A stretch of DNA of 19,456 nucleotides. It comes from an uncultured Oscillospiraceae bacterium (GTDB lineage: Bacteria; Bacillota; Clostridia; Oscillospirales; Ruminococcaceae). Under the pieces are notes generated by a model. That model worked only from the letters and a program-made list of their open reading frames with translations, searched no databases and had not been told where the DNA came from. The position numbers and the translations under genes are program-made. Shown piece by piece: positions 1 to 7,889 of the stretch (within the stretch, counting starts at the first letter, position 1; each line of letters opens with the position of its first letter). The stretch is from the NCBI GenBank assembly GCA_934481445.1, contig CAKSPC010000046.1, positions 1-19,456 on the forward strand, in the 5' to 3' direction.

Positions 1-1
1 G

Positions 2-883
2 GCTATCACCTCCGAATACCTCGACTACGACGAGGTTATGGACAAGTTCGACAAGATGATGACATGGCTGGCTTCCATCTATGTTCACACCCTGAACCTT
101 ATCCACTATATGCACGACAAGTACAACTACGAGGCTGCCGAGATGGCTCTTATTGATACCAACGTAAGACGTACATTCGCAACAGGTATCGCAGGCTTCT
201 CCCACGTTGTTGACTCCCTGTCCGCTATCAAGTACGCTAAGGTCAAGACCATCCGCGATGAGGACGGCATTGTTGTTGACTTTGAAACAACAGGCGACTT
301 CCCCCGCTACGGCAACGACGATGACCGCGCAGACGATATTGCAGTATGGCTGCTTGGCACATTCCTCAAGAAGCTGAAGCAGTGCCACACCTACCGTGAT
401 TCCGAGCCCACAACTTCCATCCTTACCATCACATCCAACGTTGTATACGGCAAGGCAACCGCTTCCCTGCCCGATGGACGTAAGGCAGGCGAGCCCCTTT
501 CTCCCGGTGCAAACCCTGCATACGGTGCAGAAAAGAACGGTCTGCTTGCATCCCTCAACTCCGTTGCAAAGCTGCCTTACGAATGGGCACTGGACGGTAT
601 CTCCAACACCCAGACCATCAACCCCGATGCACTCGGTCACTCCGAGGACGAGCAGGTTACAAACCTTGTAAATGTTCTTGATGGTTACTTCGACAAGGGC
701 GCACACCACCTCAACGTTAACGTATTCGGCAAGGAAAAGCTGATCGACGCTATGGAGCACCCCGAGAAGGAAGAGTACGCAAACTTCACGATCCGCGTAT
801 CCGGTTATGCAGTTAAGTTCATCGACCTGACAAGAGAGCAGCAGCTGGACGTTATCTCCAGAACCTGCCACTCCACTCTGTAA
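2..883 (+). CDS. pflB: Formate C-acetyltransferase (pyruvate formate-lyase), 3' part only
   Basis: Cytosolic glycyl-radical enzyme that converts pyruvate and CoA to acetyl-CoA and formate in anaerobic fermentation. Only the last 293 residues are present; the frame is open at the left edge and the catalytic Cys pair of the family lies outside the window. The glycyl-radical loop is clear: RVSGYAVKF, with the radical Gly codon at 803-805, about 26 residues before the stop, as in the E. coli enzyme (760 aa). The end [12 protein letters not shown] also matches the family. Codon choice is very biased (TTC, AAC, TAC, GAC), as expected for an abundant fermentation enzyme. The dedicated activase gene follows after 81 bp. 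Identity is near certain from the C-terminal motif and the neighbour. Confidence 0.97.
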   Translation, partial: AITSEYLDYDEVMDKFDKMMTWLASIYVHTLNLIHYMHDKYNYEAAEMALIDTNVRRTFATGIAGFSHVVDSLSAIKYAKVKTIRDEDGIVVDFETTGDFPRYGNDDDRADDIAVWLLGTFLKKLKQCHTYRDSEPTTSILTITSNVVYGKATASLPDGRKAGEPLSPGANPAYGAEKNGLLASLNSVAKLPYEWALDGISNTQTINPDALGHSEDEQVTNLVNVLDGYFDKGAHHLNVNVFGKEKLIDAMEHPEKEEYANFTIRVSGYAVKFIDLTREQQLDVISRTCHSTL

Positions 884-908
884 TTCAGAAAAAACGCAGA
901 TAATAAGG

Positions 909-933
909 ACAGCGCTGCATAATGCGGCGCTGT
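909..933 (+). promoter_or_regulatory. Intercistronic hairpin between pflB and pflA
   Basis: The arms ACAGCGCTGCA and TGCGGCGCTGT pair over 11 bp (one G-T) around a 3-nt loop. No T-run follows, so it is not a normal terminator. It probably acts as an attenuator or a 3' stabiliser of pflB mRNA, so that the activase is made at a lower level than its substrate enzyme. The role is inference. Confidence 0.5.
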
Positions 934-964
934 TCGATTATGCGGAAAAACAAGGAGGAACGCT

Positions 965-1723
965 ATGAGCGAGATCACAGGAAGAATACACTCCACCGAA
1001 AGCTTCGGCGCCGCTGACGGCCCTGGCGTCAGATTTATAATATTCACTCAGGGCTGCCGTATGCGCTGCCGCTACTGCCACAATCCCGACACATGGGACA
1101 TCAGGGGCGACGACACCTGCACCGACATGACCGCGGACGAACTGCTGAAAAAGGCGCTCCGCTACAAAAGCTACTGGAAGAATGACGGCGGCATCACCGT
1201 AAGCGGCGGCGAACCGCTGCTGCAGATCGATTTCCTGCTCGACCTTTTCAAAAAGGCAAAGGCAGAGGGCGTGGGCACCTGCATAGATACCGCGGGAAAT
1301 CCCTTCACGCGGGAAGAACCGTTCTTCTCGAAATTCCGCGAGCTGATGGAATACACCGACCTGCTGCTGCTCGACATAAAGGAGATAAACCCCGCCCGTC
1401 ACAAGGACATAACAGGGTGGGACAACGCGAACATTCTCGATATGGCGCGGTATCTCAGCGAGATAGGCAAGCCCGTATGGATACGTCATGTGCTTGTGCC
1501 CGAGCTCAGCGATTTCGACGAGGATCTTGACGCCCTTTCGGAATTTATAAAAACACTGAACAACGTACATCGCGTTGAAGTGCTGCCGTATCACACCCTC
1601 GGAAAGTTCAAGTGGGAAAACCTCGGGATAAAATATACACTTGAGGACACGAACCCGCCCTCCCCGGAGCGTGTTGACAATGCACAGAAAAAGCTTGGCG
1701 CAGGAAAATATGCCTGCCGATAA
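965..1723 (+). CDS. pflA: Pyruvate formate-lyase activating enzyme (radical SAM)
   Basis: Cytosolic radical-SAM enzyme that installs the glycyl radical on PflB using S-adenosylmethionine and a [4Fe-4S] cluster. It has 252 aa, against 246 in E. coli. The cluster motif is C31-x3-C35-x2-C38 in GCRMRCRYCHNPDTW. The SAM-binding GGEP motif is at 81-84. Family blocks follow: DLLLLDIKEINPARH, VWIRHVLVPE and VLPYHTLGKFKW. The start is set by AGGAGG at 953-958, 6 nt before the ATG. It is probably co-transcribed with pflB through the hairpin at 909-933. Two terminator hairpins follow directly. There are no odd features. Confidence 0.97.
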   Translation: MSEITGRIHSTESFGAADGPGVRFIIFTQGCRMRCRYCHNPDTWDIRGDDTCTDMTADELLKKALRYKSYWKNDGGITVSGGEPLLQIDFLLDLFKKAKAEGVGTCIDTAGNPFTREEPFFSKFRELMEYTDLLLLDIKEINPARHKDITGWDNANILDMARYLSEIGKPVWIRHVLVPELSDFDEDLDALSEFIKTLNNVHRVEVLPYHTLGKFKWENLGIKYTLEDTNPPSPERVDNAQKKLGAGKYACR

Positions 1724-1732
1724 ATAAAAATG

Positions 1733-1759
1733 TCCCTCCGATTTTTTAGGAGGGATTTT
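1733..1759. terminator. Terminator between convergent pflA and ABC exporter genes
   Basis: TCCCTCC (1733-1739) pairs with GGAGGGA (1749-1755), followed by TTTT on the plus strand. On the minus strand the same stem is followed by CATTTTTATTT, so it can also end the exporter transcript coming from the right. Confidence 0.7.
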
Positions 1760-1768
1760 CTGTACAGT

Positions 1769-1797
1769 AAAGCCGCAGATTTCTCCGCGGCTTTTTT
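1769..1797 (+). terminator. Second terminator after pflA
   Basis: AAAGCCGC (1769-1776) pairs with GCGGCTTT (1787-1794) and is followed by a run of T to 1797. Together with the previous hairpin it forms a tandem terminator between two convergent operons. Confidence 0.75.
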
Positions 1798-1808
1798 GTT
1801 GATATCTT

Positions 1809-3668
1809 TTAGGTCGCAATGCCCGCAAACTGGCTCATGTAAAGGTTGTAGTAGCAGCCCTTAGCCGCGAGCAGCTCGTCATGATTGCCCGCCTCGGCGA
1901 CCTTTCCGCCGCTGATGACGACTATCTTATCGGCGTCGCGTATCGTAGAAAGACGGTGCGCGATGATAAGACTCGTCCTGCCTTTCATGAGGTTTATCAT
2001 TGCCTCCTGAATGTGCATTTCCGTGCGGGTGTCTATGCTTGACGTTGCTTCGTCGAGAATGAGTATCTTCGGGTCAGCAAGCACGGCGCGGGCTATCGAA
2101 ATAAGCTGCCGCTGTCCCTGCGAAAGGTTGCTGCCGCCCTCGGTGAGCATGGTGTCGTAGCCGTCCGAAAGCTTCTCCGCAAAATCATCCACGCGGGCAA
2201 GCTTTGCCGCCTCGCGGACTTCCTCGTCCGTCGCGTCGGTTCTGCCGTAGCGTATGTTCTGCGCGATGGTGTCCGAGAAAATTACAGTATCCTGAAGCAC
2301 TATGCCGATACTGCTGCGGAGCTTCTTCTTGGGAATGTTCCGTATGTTCTGCCCGTCGAGGAGTATCTCTCCTCCGTCGATGTCGTAGAACCTTGTAAGC
2401 AGGTTTACAACGGTGGTCTTGCCGCTTCCTGTTGCGCCTACGATGGCGATCTTCTGTCCGCTCCTGACCCACAAGTTGAAATCATGCAGAACGTTTTCGC
2501 CCTTAACATAGGAGAAGTCGATGTCCTTAAAATTGATGTCGCCCCTGACATTCTCCACCTCGAAGGGCTCGTTGCCGCCCTCGTCCTCGGGCTCGCTGTC
2601 CATTATCTCGAATACGCGCTCCGCACCCGCAAGGGCGGTCTGTATCTGCGCGTACTGGTTCGCGATCTCGTTAATGGGGCGCGTGAACTGCTTGGAATAT
2701 GTGATGAAAGCCTGTATCGTACCGATGGTAATGACCTGCTCGATCGCGAGCCATCCGCCAAATCCCGCGATAAGCAGGAAGCCGATGTTGCCTATGCAGT
2801 TCATGCAGGGACCCATTATTCCGCCGAGCACCTGCGCCTTTATACCCACGCCGCAGAGCTCGTCGCTGGTCTTGTCGAAGCTTTCGCAGACGGTATTTTC
2901 GTGGGTGAATGCCTTTACGGTCTTGAAGCCCGAAACCGACTCCTCTATCTTCGCGTTTATCTCGCCGAGCTTCACCTGCTGGAGCGGGTAGAACTTGCGC
3001 ATGAATTTCGACATGAACTTCGTAACCACAAGCGTCAGCACCAGCGTTACCATGCTGATAAGAGTCAGCAGCCACGAATAATAAAGCATCATCGCAAAAC
3101 AGCCGATAAGCGTTATAACGCCAGAGATCAGTGAGCTGAGCGACTGCGAAACGGAGTTCGAAATATTCTCCGCGTCGTTTGTCATTCGCGACATAATGTC
3201 GCCGTGCTTGTGCGTGTCGATATACCTTATTGGGAGCCGCGATATTTTTGAGAAAAGATCCTTTCTCAGCTCACGGACGGTATACTGCGAAAGCTTTGCC
3301 GCAAACAGCGCCTGAAAATAGGTGAACACCGCCGAAAGCAGATACACAGCTCCCAGCGCAGCCAGCCAGCCTGTAAACACGCCCATATCAATGTTTCCGT
3401 CGGAGGGCACAAGGGAATCTATCGCATTCGCCTGAAGCGACGGCGCAACGATGTTGAGCAGTGTCGCCAGCAGCATTACCGCCAGCATTCCGATGAGCAT
3501 TGCGCGGTTCTTGCCTATGTAGAACAATATCCTGCCGAGGGTCGCCCTGACGTTTTTCGGCTTTTCTGCGGGCATTCCCATTCCGTGCGGACCTCCCGGG
3601 CCTCCGGGACCTCTTCCGCCGGGTCGAAGATTTACAGTGGGTTTATTGTTTTCAGCCAATCTGCTCAT
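1809..3668 (-). CDS. Heterodimeric ABC exporter half, catalytically competent NBD (TM288/BmrD/LmrD type)
   Basis: Half-transporter of 619 aa: a transmembrane domain (about residues 45-345) followed by an ATPase domain (about 375-619). Walker A is GATGSGKTT (411-419), Walker B is ILILDE with catalytic E540, and the switch His is H571. The signature is LSQGQ (515-519) rather than LSGGQ. In TM287/288-like pairs this altered signature faces the degenerate site of the partner, which fits the neighbouring gene. The N-terminus (17-32) is an unusual Gly/Pro-rich cytoplasmic tail. The gene overlaps the upstream half-transporter by 17 nt, so the two are translationally coupled. Likely role: ATP-driven export of drugs or other amphiphiles. 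The real substrate cannot be read from sequence. Confidence 0.93.
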   Translation of the reverse strand: MSRLAENNKPTVNLRPGGRGPGGPGGPHGMGMPAEKPKNVRATLGRILFYIGKNRAMLIGMLAVMLLATLLNIVAPSLQANAIDSLVPSDGNIDMGVFTGWLAALGAVYLLSAVFTYFQALFAAKLSQYTVRELRKDLFSKISRLPIRYIDTHKHGDIMSRMTNDAENISNSVSQSLSSLISGVITLIGCFAMMLYYSWLLTLISMVTLVLTLVVTKFMSKFMRKFYPLQQVKLGEINAKIEESVSGFKTVKAFTHENTVCESFDKTSDELCGVGIKAQVLGGIMGPCMNCIGNIGFLLIAGFGGWLAIEQVITIGTIQAFITYSKQFTRPINEIANQYAQIQTALAGAERVFEIMDSEPEDEGGNEPFEVENVRGDINFKDIDFSYVKGENVLHDFNLWVRSGQKIAIVGATGSGKTTVVNLLTRFYDIDGGEILLDGQNIRNIPKKKLRSSIGIVLQDTVIFSDTIAQNIRYGRTDATDEEVREAAKLARVDDFAEKLSDGYDTMLTEGGSNLSQGQRQLISIARAVLADPKILILDEATSSIDTRTEMHIQEAMINLMKGRTSLIIAHRLSTIRDADKIVVISGGKVAEAGNHDELLAAKGCYYNLYMSQFAGIAT

Positions 3669-5385
3669 CTCCTTCCCTCATCTGCGAATTATAGATATCC
3701 TGATATACAGGGCAGTTTTTAAGAAGATTTTCGTGATTATCGAACGCCGCGAGCCTGCCGCCGTCGATAACGGCTATCTTGTCCGCTCCCATAACGCTCG
3801 CAACGCGCTGTGCTATCATTATTACAGTTGTGCCGCCGAGATTTTCGCGCAGCGCTTTCTGAAGCTTCGCGTCGGTGGTGAGGTCAAGCGCCGACATACT
3901 GTCGTCGAAAATAAGTATCTCGGGCTTCTTTGCAATGGCTCTTGCGATGGAAAGACGCTGTTTCTGTCCGCCCGAAAGCGACGAGCCCTTTTCCGTTATC
4001 ATCTCGCGGAAGCCGTCTGTAAATCCGCCCACGAACTCGCTTGCCTGCGCGATATCCGCAGCGCGGCGCACATCCTCGTCCGAAGCGGCGCTGTCGCCCC
4101 AGCGTATATTCTGTTCGATGGTCTCGCTGAACAACTCCGCCTTCTGAAGCACGAAGCCTATTTTATGCCGCAGGTCGTCGGTGTTATATTCCTTGACGTT
4201 TACGCCGTCCACCAGCACCTCGCCGTCCGTCACGTCGTAGAAGCGCGGGATAAGGCTTACAAGCGATGTCTTTCCGCAGCCCGTCGCGCCGAGTATCGCC
4301 ACGGTTTCGCCCTTGTTTACCTTGAACGAAATATCGTTTATAACGTTGTTCGCCTGCACGCCGGGGTATCTGAACGAAACCCCGCGGAACTCAACGGTTC
4401 CCTTTTCATCAGCGTTTCCGCTGAAGCCGCCGTCTGCAATGGCGGGCTCGGTATCAAGTATCTCGGAGATACGCTTCGCGGAAGCCGCCGCCCTTGTGAC
4501 CTGCTGAAACATCATGCCGATCATCATCATGGACATGAGTATCTGCGTGATGTATGTAACGGAAGCCATTATCTTACCGACCTCAAGCTCCGCCGCCGCA
4601 GTCTGCAATCCGCCGATGTAAATTACCGCCAGAACGGAAGCGTTCATAAGTATGGAAAGTATCGGCATCAGCAGCGCCATCAGCTTCTGAACGCGCAGGT
4701 TGGTGTTGCAGAGATCGTCGTTAGCCTTTGCGAAGCGGTCTATCTCATACTCCTCGCGGGTGTATGCCTTTACGACCCTCGCACCGGAAACGTTCTCCTG
4801 CACCACGCTGTTCACACGGTCAAGCTTGCTCTGCACTATCCCGAACAGCGGTGCGCCCTTTTTCAGCACGATAACGATTATAACAAGCTGGACAGGCAGG
4901 GTGAACAGCAAAACCAGTCCGAATGTAACGTTGATATTCAGCACCATGAAAATGCCGCCGATGAACTGCATTCCGGCGCGGATAGCCATTCGCAGCGCCA
5001 TCGCAACGAAGTCCTGGCAGGCGGTGATATCGTTCGTAAGGCGGGTAACGAGCGAACCGCAGGTGAACTTATCCGTCTGCTGGAAGCTCATGTTCATTAC
5101 CCTGCGGAAGGCGTCCTTGCGCAGGTCGCGGGAGAACTTCTGCGAAGCCATCGTGCCGAAAACGCCCGACATGATACCGCCGAAACAGCCTATCAGCACG
5201 GTGACGAGCATTTTCAGCCCGACGTTAAGGATGATCTCCATATCCTGCCCGAGCACGCCCTCGTCCACAATGCGCGACATGAGGTCAGGCTGGAGCAGAT
5301 CCATACTGACCTCAAGAATCATAAACAGCGGTGACAGCAGTGCAAGATACCAGTATTTCTTGAGGTATCCGAGCACCTTAGCCAT
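3652..5385 (-). CDS. Heterodimeric ABC exporter half with degenerate ATPase site (TM287/BmrC/LmrC type)
   Basis: Half-transporter of 577 aa with six predicted membrane helices in about the first 300 residues and an ATPase domain from about 330. Walker A is GATGCGKT (366-373) and the signature is a normal LSGGQ (470-474). The Walker B end reads ILIFDD, with Asp495 where the catalytic Glu is expected, and the switch His is replaced by Gln526 (AQR). These two substitutions mark the non-hydrolysing site of asymmetric heterodimeric exporters. With the downstream half, whose Glu and His are intact, one working and one degenerate site are formed. It overlaps the MarR gene by 8 nt and the next half by 17 nt: one tightly coupled operon. 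Confidence 0.93.
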   Translation of the reverse strand: MAKVLGYLKKYWYLALLSPLFMILEVSMDLLQPDLMSRIVDEGVLGQDMEIILNVGLKMLVTVLIGCFGGIMSGVFGTMASQKFSRDLRKDAFRRVMNMSFQQTDKFTCGSLVTRLTNDITACQDFVAMALRMAIRAGMQFIGGIFMVLNINVTFGLVLLFTLPVQLVIIVIVLKKGAPLFGIVQSKLDRVNSVVQENVSGARVVKAYTREEYEIDRFAKANDDLCNTNLRVQKLMALLMPILSILMNASVLAVIYIGGLQTAAAELEVGKIMASVTYITQILMSMMMIGMMFQQVTRAAASAKRISEILDTEPAIADGGFSGNADEKGTVEFRGVSFRYPGVQANNVINDISFKVNKGETVAILGATGCGKTSLVSLIPRFYDVTDGEVLVDGVNVKEYNTDDLRHKIGFVLQKAELFSETIEQNIRWGDSAASDEDVRRAADIAQASEFVGGFTDGFREMITEKGSSLSGGQKQRLSIARAIAKKPEILIFDDSMSALDLTTDAKLQKALRENLGGTTVIMIAQRVASVMGADKIAVIDGGRLAAFDNHENLLKNCPVYQDIYNSQMREGDEQIG

Positions 5386-5851
5386 TATTTTCTCCTCCGA
5401 GAACAGCTCTGAGGTTATCGCTCATCTTGTCGATAACTGTGCGGGCGGACTTGAGTTCCTTCTCGGAAAGACCGTCCAGCATGATCTTCTCCGCCTTCTC
5501 GAGGGATTCGATGATCTTTGCGTGCATTTCTCTGCCCTTATCGGTGATGTAAACATGGGTTTCGCGGCGGTCTGCGTCGTTCTTTTCGCGGCGTACAATG
5601 CCCTCGCGCTCCATGTTGCGCAGAGTGATGCTGATGGTAGGAGCCTTCAGTCCCGTGATCTTTACGAGCTCGAGCTGCGTCAGGCTGTCGTTCTCCATAA
5701 GGGGCTGCATGACATGACGGTAGGAGCTGCGCATACCGATCTTTTCGAGTTCCTCGCATACGAACCTGCCGAAGAGGTAGCTTGCCTCGTTTACGCTCTT
5801 GATGGAATCGCTTCCGCGGAATACAAAAGAATTGTTGTTTGTTGTTTTCAT
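5378..5851 (-). CDS. MarR-family transcriptional regulator
   Basis: Winged-helix regulator of 157 aa. The DNA-binding part is about residues 57-107: SLTQLELVKITGLKAPTIS (recognition helix), then LRNMEREGIVRR and the wing NDADRRETHVYITDKG. The DRRxxxVxIT wing is characteristic of MarR. The frame stays open upstream to a GTG at 6001, but AAAGGA lies 7 nt before the ATG at 5851 and too close to the ATG at 5857, so 5851 is chosen. It is the first gene of the operon with both exporter halves (8-nt overlap). MarR proteins next to exporters usually repress their own operon and release DNA on binding a small ligand; that is inferred here. Confidence 0.92.
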   Translation of the reverse strand: MKTTNNNSFVFRGSDSIKSVNEASYLFGRFVCEELEKIGMRSSYRHVMQPLMENDSLTQLELVKITGLKAPTISITLRNMEREGIVRREKNDADRRETHVYITDKGREMHAKIIESLEKAEKIMLDGLSEKELKSARTVIDKMSDNLRAVLGGENNG

Positions 5852-6037
5852 GTTCATTTCCTTTCTGTGTCTGACGTATCTTCCCCGCCAGTGCCGAACG
5901 GGGCGGTTATTTGTAAACGTTTGCATAAATAGCCACAAGAATAAGACGGGGCGTATATCATATCGGCGTTGCTTATCGTTTGCAGCAAAAAACATGAGCA
6001 CGCAGAATAATTGCTCCCTTTACTTATCCCATTAACT
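5852..6037 (-). promoter_or_regulatory. Long 5' leader of the marR-exporter operon
   Basis: About 186 nt separate the predicted transcription start (near 6037) from the MarR ATG. The leader contains the cre sequence at 5912-5925 and a short inverted repeat (CCGCC/GGCGG) near 5885-5905. It also keeps the MarR reading frame open, but with no SD in front of the earlier starts. I see no separate gene in it. Confidence 0.45.
5912..5925. promoter_or_regulatory. Catabolite-responsive element (cre) / LacI-family operator
   Basis: TGTAAACGTTTGCA fits the published Gram-positive cre consensus TGWAARCGYTWNCW at every position. It is a near-palindrome centred on CG. It lies about 110 nt downstream of the predicted start of the marR-exporter transcript, a placement compatible with roadblock repression by CcpA. 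Another LacI-family protein could use it instead. Confidence 0.6.
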
Positions 6038-6043
6038 TATTTT

Positions 6044-6071
6044 ATTATACCTTATTTTTTGTGATTGTCAA
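6044..6071 (-). promoter_or_regulatory. Promoter of the marR-exporter operon
   Basis: On the minus strand TTGACA (6071-6066) and TATAAT (6049-6044) are separated by 16 bp. Both hexamers are perfect sigma-A consensus in an AT-rich stretch. Confidence 0.8.
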
Positions 6072-6131
6072 TAAATTTTAGGTGAAAAATTGATGAAAAT
6101 TGCCCGACCCATATTATGGCATTGTCAATAA
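6064..6131. repeat. Direct repeat ATTGTCAATAA, two copies
   Basis: Identical 11-mers occupy 6064-6074 and 6121-6131, starting 57 bp apart in the divergent promoter region. The first copy contains the marR-operon -35 box (read on the minus strand). The second has no -10 at a suitable distance, so it may be a second binding site for the same regulator. Confidence 0.4.
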
Positions 6132-6193
6132 TCAAGCCAAATATGCATGAAAATGATTTTCACAGAAAAGATTATTAATTTTTCAACACACAT

Positions 6194-6221
6194 TGTTACC
6201 GCTTTGTAACCTTTTGTAACC
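6194..6221 (+). repeat. Three phased TGTWACC repeats upstream of the CAP-operon promoter
   Basis: TGTTACC (6194-6200), TGTAACC (6205-6211) and TGTAACC (6215-6221) start 11 and 10 bp apart, so they lie on one face of the helix. The last ends 3 nt before the -35 box. The layout is typical of OmpR/PhoB-type activator sites. A matching array lies upstream of the vanW-operon promoter (17666-17694). Confidence 0.6.
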
Positions 6222-6224
6222 GAC

Positions 6225-6253
6225 TTGACATTTTTGCGCCTATATAGTATAAT
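6225..6253 (+). promoter_or_regulatory. Promoter of the CAP-protein operon
   Basis: TTGACA (6225-6230), a 17-bp spacer and TATAAT (6248-6253): perfect sigma-A consensus. The expected start is about 6260. Confidence 0.85.
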
Positions 6254-6259
6254 AGACAT

Positions 6260-6284
6260 AGTTCGTGCTGTTTCGGCACGGACT
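6260..6284 (+). promoter_or_regulatory. Hairpin at the 5' end of the CAP-operon transcript
   Basis: AGTTCGTGC pairs with GCACGGACT (9 bp, one G-T) around a 7-nt loop, beginning at the predicted transcription start. No T-run follows. A 5'-end stem of this kind commonly protects mRNA from 5'-dependent decay; the role here is inferred. Confidence 0.45.
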
Positions 6285-6318
6285 GTGACAACTTGACAAG
6301 CGAAAAGGCAGGATGTTA

Positions 6319-7260
6319 ATGAAGAAAATTTTATCGGCGGCTGCGGCTCTGGCGGCGGCAATAATATGCACCTGTGCGGCCTCTGCGGAAGATAACGGGG
6401 TTCACAGTCTTTCCCACGAAAGCGGATATTACACCACGACACAGTTCGTCTGCGTCAATGCCGCGAAAAACGCGGAGGTGTACTACACCACGGACGGCAC
6501 CACCCCCGACACCACCGACGCAAAATACGATACCATGCCCATCATCGTCACCGAAAACACGGTCATAAAGACCGCCGCATACGTTGACGGCGAACTTGTG
6601 GAGAGCGATTCCGTAAACGTAAAGATACGCACCGACGCCCCCTCCGCATCCAGAAAAAGCGGCACATATTCCGAAGCGTTCAAAGTGAAGCTTTCCTGCA
6701 CCGACGAAACCGCCGAAATATACTACACCACAGACGGCACCACCCCCACAAAGGATTCCATAAAGTACACAAAAGCGATACAGATAACCGAGGACACCAC
6801 GCTGAAATCCGCTTCGTTCGGCGAGAACCACGCCCGCAGCAAAGTGATAACCCGAAAGTACACCATCTGCTCCGACGTATATGACGAGCCGCACAGGCAG
6901 GCGCTTTTCGAAGCGGTGAACGAGCTGCGCGCGGAATACGGCCTTGCGCCGCTGTCTACCATCACTGAGCTTGACGAAATAGCGCAGCAGCGCGCGGCGG
7001 AGTGCTCTTCCTACTTCTCGCATACACGCCCCGACGGCACAAGATGGTACACCCTGCTCTCTGCAGCGGGATTAAAGCGCAACGACCGCGCTGAAAACAT
7101 CGCATACTACTACCCCACTGCAAAGATGGCTCTGCAATCATGGCTGAACGACTACGCCCACAGAAAGAACATCCTCGACCCCGACCTGAAATACATAGGA
7201 ATAGGATATTACAAGGTAGGCGGCGTGCCCTACTGGACGCAGGTATTTATAGGTGACTGA
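6319..7260 (+). CDS. Exported CAP/SCP-domain protein with two chitobiase-type beta repeats
   Basis: Protein of 313 aa. Residues 1-23 form a signal peptide (KK, hydrophobic Ala-rich core, ending ASA). Two copies of the CHB_HEX_C-type module follow, each with EVYYTTDGTTP or EIYYTTDGTTP (about 53-63 and 133-143). They are linked by a segment giving roughly 80-residue repeats. The C-terminal part (196-312) is a CAP domain (SCP/PR-1, YkwD-like): HRQALFEAVNELR, SHTRPDG with H235, AENIAY with E259 and AHRKNIL with H281, the usual cavity residues. It probably acts at the cell surface; the biochemical role of bacterial CAP proteins is poorly defined. AGGCAGG favours the ATG at 6319 over the one at 6313. 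The stop overlaps the next start by 1 nt. Confidence 0.9.
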   Translation: MKKILSAAAALAAAIICTCAASAEDNGVHSLSHESGYYTTTQFVCVNAAKNAEVYYTTDGTTPDTTDAKYDTMPIIVTENTVIKTAAYVDGELVESDSVNVKIRTDAPSASRKSGTYSEAFKVKLSCTDETAEIYYTTDGTTPTKDSIKYTKAIQITEDTTLKSASFGENHARSKVITRKYTICSDVYDEPHRQALFEAVNELRAEYGLAPLSTITELDEIAQQRAAECSSYFSHTRPDGTRWYTLLSAAGLKRNDRAENIAYYYPTAKMALQSWLNDYAHRKNILDPDLKYIGIGYYKVGGVPYWTQVFIGD

Positions 7261-7889
7261 TGAAAACTTTCCGCTGCACGGATGAAGAACTGAAATATCT
7301 TTCCTCCCGCGACGAACGGCTTGCGGCGTTTATAAGAAAATACAACGCGGAAGAGCGCAGACTCCACGATGATTTTTTCGCGGGTCTGTGTTACAATATA
7401 GTTGACCAGCAGCTTTCCACCAAGGCGTGCCTTACACTTCGGGCAAAGCTTGCGGAGCGCTTCGGCGAGATAACCCCCGAAACCGTCGGCAATGCCGAGG
7501 AGCTTCGCGCCTGCGGGCTTTCGCAGAACAAGGCGGACTGCATCGCAGCCTGCGCAGCTCTTTTCCGCTCCGGAGCACTTTCCGCCGAAAAAGCCGCAGG
7601 CATGACCGACAAGGAACTCACCGACGCGCTGACGCAGGTGCGCGGAATCGGCGTCTGGACAGCTGAAATGACGCTGATATTCTGCCTTGGCAGACGCGAT
7701 GTTCTGAGCATTTCGGACTACGGCATACGCAAGGGTATATCGCTGCTACACGGCATTGATATGAAAGATAAGCGCACCATGGAAAAATTCAGAGAGCTGT
7801 ACTCCCCCTGCGGCACCGCCGCTTCCGTCTGCCTGTGGCAGATAGCGCGGATGTCTGCGGTGGAGATAACGGAGATGATATCATGCTGA
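7260..7889 (+). CDS. DNA-3-methyladenine glycosylase II family (AlkA/MAG-like, HhH-GPD)
   Basis: Base-excision repair glycosylase of 209 aa that removes alkylated bases from DNA in the cytosol. Seen: IVDQQLSTKAC (47-57, the family's QQ-S helix), helix-hairpin-helix VRGIGVWTAEM (127-137), the likely catalytic Asp153 in ISDYGIRKG, and the terminal YSPCGTAASVCLWQ, equivalent to the P-x-R-S-x-A-x-x-Y-L-W block of AlkA. It lacks the N-terminal AlkA domain, so it is of the short MAG type. The ATG shares one base with the preceding stop (TGATG), implying translational coupling to the exported CAP protein, an odd partner for a repair enzyme. The next gene overlaps by 7 nt. Confidence 0.9.
   Translation: MKTFRCTDEELKYLSSRDERLAAFIRKYNAEERRLHDDFFAGLCYNIVDQQLSTKACLTLRAKLAERFGEITPETVGNAEELRACGLSQNKADCIAACAALFRSGALSAEKAAGMTDKELTDALTQVRGIGVWTAEMTLIFCLGRRDVLSISDYGIRKGISLLHGIDMKDKRTMEKFRELYSPCGTAASVCLWQIARMSAVEITEMISC

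Noticed and set aside
3637..5334. 565-codon plus-strand ORF opposite the exporter half
   Set aside because: Antisense shadow of the ABC gene: His/Arg/Val-rich, no domain, no SD, while the minus strand has full ABC motifs.
6090..6117. Possible second plus-strand promoter TTGATG-N16-TATTAT toward the CAP gene
   Set aside because: Both boxes deviate from consensus, and the perfect promoter at 6225-6253 lies closer to the gene.
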